Assembly: GCA_002104935.1 (NCBI GenBank)
Contig: MCGT01000010.1
Span: forward strand, 372,001 to 436,000
Direction: 5' to 3'
From: Hesseltinella vesiculosa
Taxonomy: Eukaryota; Mucoromycota; Mucoromycetes; Mucorales; Cunninghamellaceae
DNA length: 64,000 nucleotides
Shown piece after piece: positions 56,746-64,000 of this stretch. Under the pieces are notes generated by a model that did not search any database, was not told the origin of the DNA, and saw nothing but the letters and a program-made list of their open reading frames with translations. The translations under genes were made by a program, and so were the position numbers. Within the stretch, counting starts at the first letter, position 1, and each line of letters opens with the position of its first letter.

Positions 56746-56986
56746 TCTCATTTTCCTTGCATAAAAACCAAACAACCACTTTCGTCGTTACGTTAAGGGT
56801 GTGTCAGCAGCTCATTAAAAAGATGGAAAGAAATGATTTCATTCGCACAAGGGCACAGTTTGCGGACAGAAAAGTTCTAAAGAAGAGGAGGCGAGATGGG
56901 TTGAAAGGCACCAGCTGTTGTAGCCATCAACGATAGCCATTGATGGAACAAAGAGTTTTAGTGGTATAAGTGAGATCCATTTTTGT

Positions 56987-59916
56987 TTATTTCATGTGAG
57001 AGATGTACTGAAAGACGTACGAAACAATGCCTTTGCCAGCTTCTGTTTTCAACACTGGATCTGGTAGCTTGAGTAAGTCCTTGTCATAATGGTCCCAGCT
57101 AGCAACAAAGAAAGAGGTATAGGAATCAGTTCAGCAGACTCTCTAGCTGACCTTGGCCAAAGCCTAAGGGGCGAGGAAGGAATCGCTGGATTGACTTACG
57201 TGCTGGTGTCTGCATATTGCACCGTGTCGGCTTCTTTGAACTGCTTGCCCTTAATGCATCGTTTGCCTATTTTTTTTTTAAAAAAAAAAACCGTAACGTT
57301 AAAGATGGTTTTCACAGTGGCAAAGCTTTGACTTACATTTGAAAGTATCATGCGTTTCACACTCGCTGGAGGTGTTGAGTTGGAAGAGCTGTCGCATGTT
57401 TTCCAAGGAAAAATGGCGCTCGGCATCGGTTGCCTCGTCGACCACGCAATTTGACAGAGATTGCTTATGAGATTGTCGTTGGAAGATTTTTTCCTCGATG
57501 GTCCCAGAGGCAATGAATCGATAGATGTAACCTAAATACAATTTCAAGATAAGGGTCAGGTATATAGCAAACAACGGGCCATGGGCTTACAGTCCTTGCG
57601 TTGGCCGTCCCGCCAAACACGAGCCAAGGCTTGCTGATCGGCGGCAGGATTCCAATCGGGGTCAAAGAGAACGAGGCGGTTGGCACCAATCAGATTCAAA
57701 CCACAGCCACCCGCCTTGCTACTCAGCAGAAAGACAAACTCTTCGCCTTCGGGGTCGTTGAACTGATCCACCAGTTTTTGTCGCTTTGTGATATTCATAG
57801 ATCCATCCAAACGGAGAACGCCATATCTAACAAGGAATAAATGAGTGTTTCTTTTTTTAGAATGGGCTGGGTGCTTACTGCTTTTGCTGGCAGAACCGTT
57901 CGAAGAGATCCAAAGTTTGGGTATAATTGCTAACGATGACAATCTTATCATCCGTTTCACGTTTGATATTCGCAAGCATGCGGTCAAGCACCATGAATTT
58001 CCCGGACAGGCTCGATTCCACGGGGCCTTTGTCTTTAACGCCTCGGTAGGAGGGCGGAAGCACTTTTTCGGAGCCTTCCAGCTCTTTCGGCAGGTCGAGT
58101 AAATCGGGATGATTGCACAATTTTTTGAGCATGGTGATGGCCTAGTTTGAAAAGGGGTTGGTTTGAGCCTTGCAGCTTCTTATTTGATATTTTTTTCCTT
58201 ACCTTCAAAGGCTGGCTTCCTTGACCTCGAAGTAGACGCTTGATTTCTGGCGAAGTAAGAAAGACGTTGTAGAGATCTTCTTGCAACGTCGATAGCTGGC
58301 AAAAGACGACGTGTTCAAATTTGGTGGGCACTGCAAGAAGACAAAAAAAAATGAATACCAGAGGCGCTTTTTCTACACATGCTTACAGTATTTGGTCAGG
58401 ATGTCATTGGTTCGTCGAATGGTAAACTTGGAAACGATGGCCCAAAACTCGGCAACCTTGGCGTCACTCAGCTCACGCACAGTGTCTGACGCATCGGAAT
58501 CACGGCCACGGAGGATAGGAAGTTCAAAGTTTTTACGGAATTCACTGGGCGTGCCAAGGAGGCCAGGGTTGGCAAAGTCAAGCAGATTGTAGTATTCACT
58601 GAGATCGTTCTAGAGAGAGGAGGGTGAGATTTCATTCACCTACTTTAGAGGCACGTACCTGGATGGGGGTGCCAGAGAGGATCACACGCCGTTTGACTTG
58701 CAGCTTGTTTAGCTCTTTGAAAAGCATGGAGTCACCGTTCTTGAGACGATGGCCTTCGTCACACAGCAACAGGCCAATGGAACAGTTTTTCATATACTTT
58801 GTGTACGATCGGAGCGTTTCATAGGAGATGATAAGAACTGCAAGATAAAGAAGATGATAAGCTTCAATTTTTTTTTTTTTTTTTTGGATTTACTTGGGTT
58901 GACAAGTTGGCCTTGGGCAGTTGCCCAACGTTTGACGGCCGTTTTCTTTTCCTTGCTGTTGTTACTGTCGATGGCCAAAGGTCGTACACGATCACCTAGC
59001 CATTTGACAATTTCGTTGGCCCAGTTGCGCACAAGACTGGAAGGACAGGTAATGATAGCTTTGGTGATGGTGGGCTTGCCTACAAATTCTGACTGTCGAA
59101 GAAGGGTCCAGACAAGAGAGATGCATTGAAGCTAGTGAAAGAAAAAAAAATAGATAGAATCATCATTGCCATTATTGACGAGAGGCTTACGGTTTTGCCC
59201 AGGCCCATTTCATCGGCCATGATGCAGCCAAAGGCATTGGGGTCGACACGACCTGTCGTGCACCGGAACAAAAAGCGAACGCCGTCGACTTGATGAGGCC
59301 GTAGAATCTTGGCCAGGACAGGATCGACAACGACAGGGCCCTTTTTGAACTTTTGCTTCTTGAGGCCAAGGATGTCGTTTAACGATTTGCCGGCCAGTTT
59401 TGGTTTGAGCAGAGTGTCTTCGTCTTCATTTTCCTTGTCGACAGGCTTAGGCTGCTCTTCGGCTGGTGCAGGATCTTGATCGACTTCAGGATCCCATACG
59501 ACAAAAGCATCTTCGGCTTTTGGATCATGGAGTATTCGATACTTTCCAGAATGGCGTCGCCGGAGACCAAGCGTGCGTCGTTCGTCGATGGAGGTCGAGC
59601 CATTGGATTGATCGGTCGATGGCACACGGAATTTTTTACCGAGGATACTGATAAAATCATCAGTTGTCGGTCGGCGAGCCATGGGCTGGAAGCATTTGGC
59701 CTTGGTGAAATCCTTGTCAAGAAAGAGATGCGGACGCTTGTTGATATGATAGCCATCATCGTCATCCACAAAGTTTTCATCGACAGTGTTGCTGCTGCTT
59801 GTTACATCGTCGACTTTGTAAGAAACAATGGTACGTTTACGTTTGGACGTGCGGCGTAGGTTTTCTTTTTCTTTCAACTGCAGTTCTATAAGCGCCCTTG
59901 GTTTTTTCAAATGCAT
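56987..59916 (-). CDS. RAD54: RAD54 SNF2-type recombination translocase
   Basis: Ten exons (59191-59916, 58893-59130, 58659-58837, 58387-58609, 58203-58330, 57879-58141, 57591-57826, 57337-57531, 57200-57266, 56987-57098) join to 788 residues. The N-terminal region has [20 protein letters not shown] and [15 protein letters not shown], typical of RAD54. Motifs: [10 protein letters not shown] (Walker A), [11 protein letters not shown] (DEGH, motif II), [31 protein letters not shown] and [11 protein letters not shown] (motif VI). A zinc-binding CKRC/C near the C-terminus is also family-like. RAD54 drives Rad51-dependent strand exchange. A splice acceptor (TTATTACAG) lies just before the chosen ATG, so the 5' end may include another short exon. 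Its 3' end faces URB1 at 241 bases. Confidence 0.95.
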
Positions 59917-60612
59917 GATGCGTCCTGTAATAAACAACAATGGGTGAAGAAAGGAATTGAAAAAAAATGGTTTTTTTTTTTTCAGCGCGTGGCAAAGCAC
60001 CCCTTTTTTTTTTTTTTTGAATGGTGTTTCTTTTGGCTTCGACGAGTTTCATTGGTTCGTTTTTAATTTCATTTTGCGACAGCCGTGCAGAGGCTGGCAA
60101 CAAGCAATTACTTGATTTTTTTTTTTTTTTCACTTGCAAAACGTTGGGGGAGAAACCCCCAAAAAGAAGTGTCTGACCTTTGGTGAAACCAAAATGTGCT
60201 CATCCTGTTTGGAAGGAGGGCAGGAACGGGTTGTTCCAAAAATAGAGAAGTAAGAAAATAAAAAAAAGTGATACAGCACAAGCATGCGATCACAGTGCAC
60301 AACAAGAAACAAGAAAAAATTTTCAATTCCCGCTATCCAACCCCCTCTTTTTGCTTGCTCTTGTTCCTTTTTTCCCCTTTTTCTTTCTTGTTTTCTTTAA
60401 ATCTGCGACTTTGCAATCATCACCACCATCCGTTTGTTTTATTGCCAACGCCATTGAAAAACTCTTTGCTTCCCTTTTTCCCCCTTTCCATCCTTTAGTA
60501 CCCATCCCCGATTGGGGAATTTACCCTTTTTTTTTTCCTTCTTTTTTTTTTAATTTACCTCTACTTTTTTTTTTGATTATTGTACTTGTATGACACAAGC
60601 GAAACATTATTG
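59917..60612. promoter_or_regulatory. Divergent upstream region, RAD54 and C2H2 factor
   Basis: About 700 bases with many poly(A)/poly(T) and CT-rich tracts, probably including a 5' untranslated exon of RAD54 and a long leader for the zinc-finger gene. No protein-like exon and no repeat shared elsewhere. Confidence 0.45.
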
Positions 60613-63548
60613 ATGTCAACACAACCGATTTATTCTGAACAAAACAATACGACGAACCAAAACATAGCTGGTCTCAAAGGCTCGTCGTACCCTTTTACTC
60701 CTGGTACTTCTGATGTCCATCTCGATGCTGTTCCAGGATCCGCTCCTTTTTTATCTGATATGCCATCTTCAGCAGCCCTTGATCATCTACAAGCCATGAT
60801 CAAACCCGACACCATTTATGAACAGCCACCGTCGTATATTTCTATCGACCATATCCCCCCTGCGCCACCTCCCTGCCTGACGCCTGTCCAAACACCCGGT
60901 TTGTCACAAGGCATTATCAGCCCACAGTCTCAAGCTGACCTCGCTTCCGTCGCACCAATGCTTTTACCTAAATCAAACCCTCCTACCGTTATCAACGCGG
61001 CTCCTATCACCATGAGCGACGCTTCCCATCTCTCCTCCACCTCGGCCTTTCCCGAGCCTGCCCTTGTCCAACCTGCAGATGTCTTTCAAGTATGTCAGCA
61101 TAAAAAAAGCAGTCAAACTGCTTGATCTTTTGCTCACCTATTTATTTATTTGAAACATACAGAATCAACCGTTGGCATTCACTAACCCTCCACCAAATGT
61201 GAACGCCACAGCATCCATGGTCATTCCTGTCGAACCTCCAGCACCAATGGTGTACCCGTCGCAACACGTCAAGGATGAGCAACTCACTGAGATCGTCCAG
61301 CAGCTTGGCGTTTCTGATTCTACGCTGCAGCTACAGCAACAACAACATTGCCAGCAAACCATGCTACAACAAAACGTCTCGCCTCATTTTCATGCGCACG
61401 ACCCACTCCATGGCGCTTTTGGCTTTCCCGCGAACCAGCAAATCCATACCCCCGTCACCACACCCTATTCCTCTCATCCATCCCCCGCACATCCACTACC
61501 GCACGATGTCCCACAAAACTTGGAATTCAACATGTCTGCCATCACTCTCCCACCGGGCCCTACCCCACCTGCACCAGCAGGGGACGGCAAGCGCCAGCAG
61601 CCCGACAGCGACGAACACCGCAAGAAAACTCGCCGTCACACCGTGTCTACTCCGCAAAACGGCACAGCCTCCCAGCGGGTCGCCACCCGCCCTCGGCGCT
61701 CAAACAGCAAACCCGGAAAACCCAACCTCCAGATCTCGCTCCCGCCTCCGCCCACGCCTGCCGAGCTTGGTCTGAAAAACGCCCTGTCCCCTGCCACCTC
61801 CCTCTCCATCAACTCCACCACTTCAACCCCCGCCATCTCTCGCAAACTGGCCATGGCGTCTTCAGCGTTCAATCCCCCAGAGCTCGTCTCTCCAGAAGAC
61901 TATGAAAACATGCCTCGCGACCAGCTCATTGCCCGGCTCGTTGAATTGGAGACCGAAATCCGTGCGCAGCAAACATCGTCGCCGTCGCTTTCCACCACCA
62001 ACAGCCAAGCCCCACTGTCAGCCCACGGCTCGATCTCCACCCCCAGCCCGTTCTCTGCTGCCGATGGCCCTGTGCCATTGACCCAGTCCAAGCCCAACGT
62101 CACGCCCATTCATGAAGAGGATGAAGATGACGACGAGGATGAGGACGATGAGGACGATGACCACGATCACGACCCTCAACAACACAAGCAGCCAGAGCCT
62201 GCGAAACCGACGTCCAAAAAATCCAAAGCTCGCTACTCGGACGAATTGCATGCTGGACCCATGAAATGTGGCTGGACCAACTGTGGCATCGTCTTGGATG
62301 GATTGAAGCTGCTGAATGAGCATCTGAGTGATGTCCACGTTTGCAGTGGAAAGGTAAAAGGAACCCTCTTCAGCCACCCCCTCACTTTTTTTTTCCATAC
62401 CAACGTAGACGGCTTATGTGTGTGAATGGGAAAACTGCCTGCGTCAGCAGAAACCGTTTGTGAAGCGCCATAAAATGCTAAATCATTTACGCACTCACAC
62501 CGGTGAACGACCGTTCCAATGTCCTCAGAAAGGTAAGCACAAAAAAAAAAAAAAAAATAGAACGTCGGCTGATATCGTGTCTAAAGATTGCGGCAAGCGA
62601 TTTTCAAGACCTGATTCCTTGACAACACACATCAAGACCCATTCAAATGTACGACCATACTATTGCTCTGTGAAAGGCTGCGACAAAGCCTACTATCATG
62701 CACGATCTCTCAAGAAGCATATGCGTATGCACGAAGATGAAGCTCAGCGGATACAAGACGAAGTATCGTCATCGTCTGTGCAACCACCTCCTGTGATGGA
62801 TATGATGATCGCTTACCCAACCTTGCCAAGCAATGCAAATGACAACAGCTTTGTAGTAGCCGCGCCCTCCATGCCTCAACACCACCCCCAACCACAACAG
62901 CAGCATCAGCAAGCCGTCTTGATGCCCCACCAACAACAGCAGCAAACGATGGTGCAACCTACACACATGCCTCCTGCTCCTCCTGCTGCCCATATCAGCA
63001 TGCCTATGCCTCAGCAGCAGCAGCAACAACAACAACAACAACAACAACAACATCAGCAGCAGCAGCAGGCGGTGATCGGCATACCAGCAACAGGCACGGC
63101 CATGCCACTGACAACAAACACACACCCATTACCTCCCCATCCTTCTGCAGATCCCATGACAGCTTATCAACCCCCTCCTCAAGCTCCTGCGTCTTCTCAT
63201 CTTACTTCCACCTTGCCAATGAATGGATCCGCCCTCCTGATACCAGCACCTGAGCTTGGGATTCATGAACCTTCGACACCACAACCGCCGCAGCAACAAC
63301 CTTACAACTCATCTGTATTACAACCTTCGCATCAGTACATTGCATCCGCTCCCCCGATGGTCGATCCATATACCCAACAACATCCTCCAAACATGGCCGG
63401 TCAATATCCAATGGCTCCTGCTCTGATGGATCAGGCGAACCCTCCTCCTACCTTTCAGCCACCCGCAAACGATCCTGGCAGCCAATTCATGCCGACCATG
63501 TTTGATTCTGCGAACCCAACATCCTTTGGCTACAACGGACCCTCCTGA
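60613..63548 (+). CDS. C2H2 zinc-finger transcription factor (GLI/ZIC-like fingers)
   Basis: Four exons (60613-61089, 61163-62353, 62409-62532, 62587-63548) join to 917 residues from ATG 60613. The first 540 residues are Pro/Ser/Gln-rich, with an acidic stretch (EEDEDDDEDEDDEDDD). Four C2H2 fingers follow: the first with C-x4-C (CGWTNC...HLSDVH), then CEWENC, CPQKDC...H and CSVKGC...H, linked by HTGERPFQC and HSNVRPYYC. The spacing in fingers 1, 2 and 4 resembles GLI/ZIC and fungal pH/zinc regulators. The C-terminal 300 residues are Gln/Pro-rich with a polyglutamine tract coded by mixed CAG/CAA at 63014-63068. Likely a nuclear activator; its targets cannot be read from sequence. Confidence 0.88.
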
Positions 63549-63785
63549 TCTCCTTTCCCTCCCCTCCTTCCCGGTGTAAATTGTTTTATTTCTTATCCAG
63601 TATTCACATATGCATTTGTATTTATTATTGAAGGCTCCCTCAAATTAAAAACGATCCTGAAAAAAAAGGGCATGAATGGAGATGGCTGACAAGCCACTGT
63701 TGAGATTCAACTTCGGCTGGGCCTCGACTTTTTTTTTTTTTTTTTTCTCTCTCTTTCCTCCCTCCTGCCTCCCAGCTTATACCAA
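63549..63785. other. Intergenic, upstream of SOF1
   Basis: Short region with a T-run (63729-63746) and CT-rich tract just before the SOF1 start, as in other promoters of this window. Confidence 0.4.
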
Positions 63786-64000
63786 ATGGTAACCATTGAC
63801 GTTTTTAGAGTGGCAAGGAATCATTAAGTTTCTTTTGTATAGAAAATTAAAACCATCTCACGGTCATCGGCAGATTATGTTCGAGAACGATCTCAAGATA
63901 TCCACAAGGTGCAGCGAAATCTCGACCCCACCATCCATCCATTTGAACAGGGTCGAGAATATGTACGAGCCCTGAATGCCACCAAGCTTGGCCGCATGTT
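63786..64000 (+). CDS. SOF1: SOF1/DCAF13 WD-repeat ribosome-biogenesis protein, 3' partial
   Basis: The N-terminus reads MKIKTISRSSADYVRERSQ and PFEQGREYVRALNATKLGRMF, the conserved start of SOF1/DCAF13, a component of the U3 processome. The start is unusual: ATG at 63786-63788 is immediately followed by a donor (GTAACC), and the second exon begins at 63843 after TTGTATAG with AAA ATT AAA, so exon 1 codes only Met. The WD repeats lie beyond the window edge. Confidence 0.85.

Noticed and set aside
63014..63068. CAG/CAA run as a microsatellite of its own
   Set aside because: It is in frame within the zinc-finger factor and codes polyglutamine with mixed codons, so it is described with that gene.

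Overview
The window looks like nuclear DNA of an early-diverging filamentous fungus, most likely Mucoromycota. Genes are packed at a few hundred bases, with many short GT-AG introns (about 45-75 bases). The housekeeping set is eukaryotic and fungal (SAM50, RIO2, URB1, SOF1, RAD5, RAD54, a KAR5-type karyogamy protein, GPI-type cell-wall proteins). Between genes lie long A/T homopolymers and old repeats. The phylum call is inference from gene style; no database search was possible. Exon models were built by eye from splice signals and checked for an open frame across junctions.

Layout. 1-1479: 3' part of a leucine-rich-repeat surface protein. 2747-3331: a small KNH/Kre9-like GPI protein. 4985-7202: repeat and retroelement debris. 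7461-14290: a 6.8-kb near-perfect palindrome whose two arms each carry a Fanzor gene, the eukaryotic relative of TnpB, with intact RuvC residues and zinc ribbon. 14358-17397: an LSH/HELLS-type SNF2 remodeller. 18919-20618: an unrecognised protein with a recurring NQR motif. 21024-22870: KAR5. 23282-24452: a LEA_2-like type II membrane protein. 25363-26316 and 26448-27323: a divergent syntaxin-6/TLG1 and MPDU1 pair. 27699-29524 and 29912-33604: a divergent RIO2 and RAD5 pair. 33685-34690: a dispersed repeat with a 5'-truncated LINE inside it. 35249-36257: a 2H-phosphoesterase-like gene. 38601-47594: a second, larger palindrome built from a Mutator-like (MULE) DDE transposase and a PD-(D/E)XK nuclease-like gene, with truncations and an internal inversion. 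48529-63548: SAM50, URB1, RAD54 and a C2H2 transcription factor. 63786-64000: the start of SOF1/DCAF13.

How things fit. The host genes fall into a few themes: ribosome biogenesis (RIO2, URB1, SOF1), SNF2-type DNA repair and chromatin (HELLS, RAD5, RAD54) and membrane traffic or import (TLG1, MPDU1, SAM50). Several are head-to-head pairs sharing 130-700 base promoters. The accessory part is the more unusual: two large inverted-repeat mobile loci, one with paired Fanzor RNA-guided nuclease genes and the other with a transposase plus nuclease module, and at least seven copies of an unnamed dispersed repeat (called R1 here) scattered between genes and at the palindrome edges.
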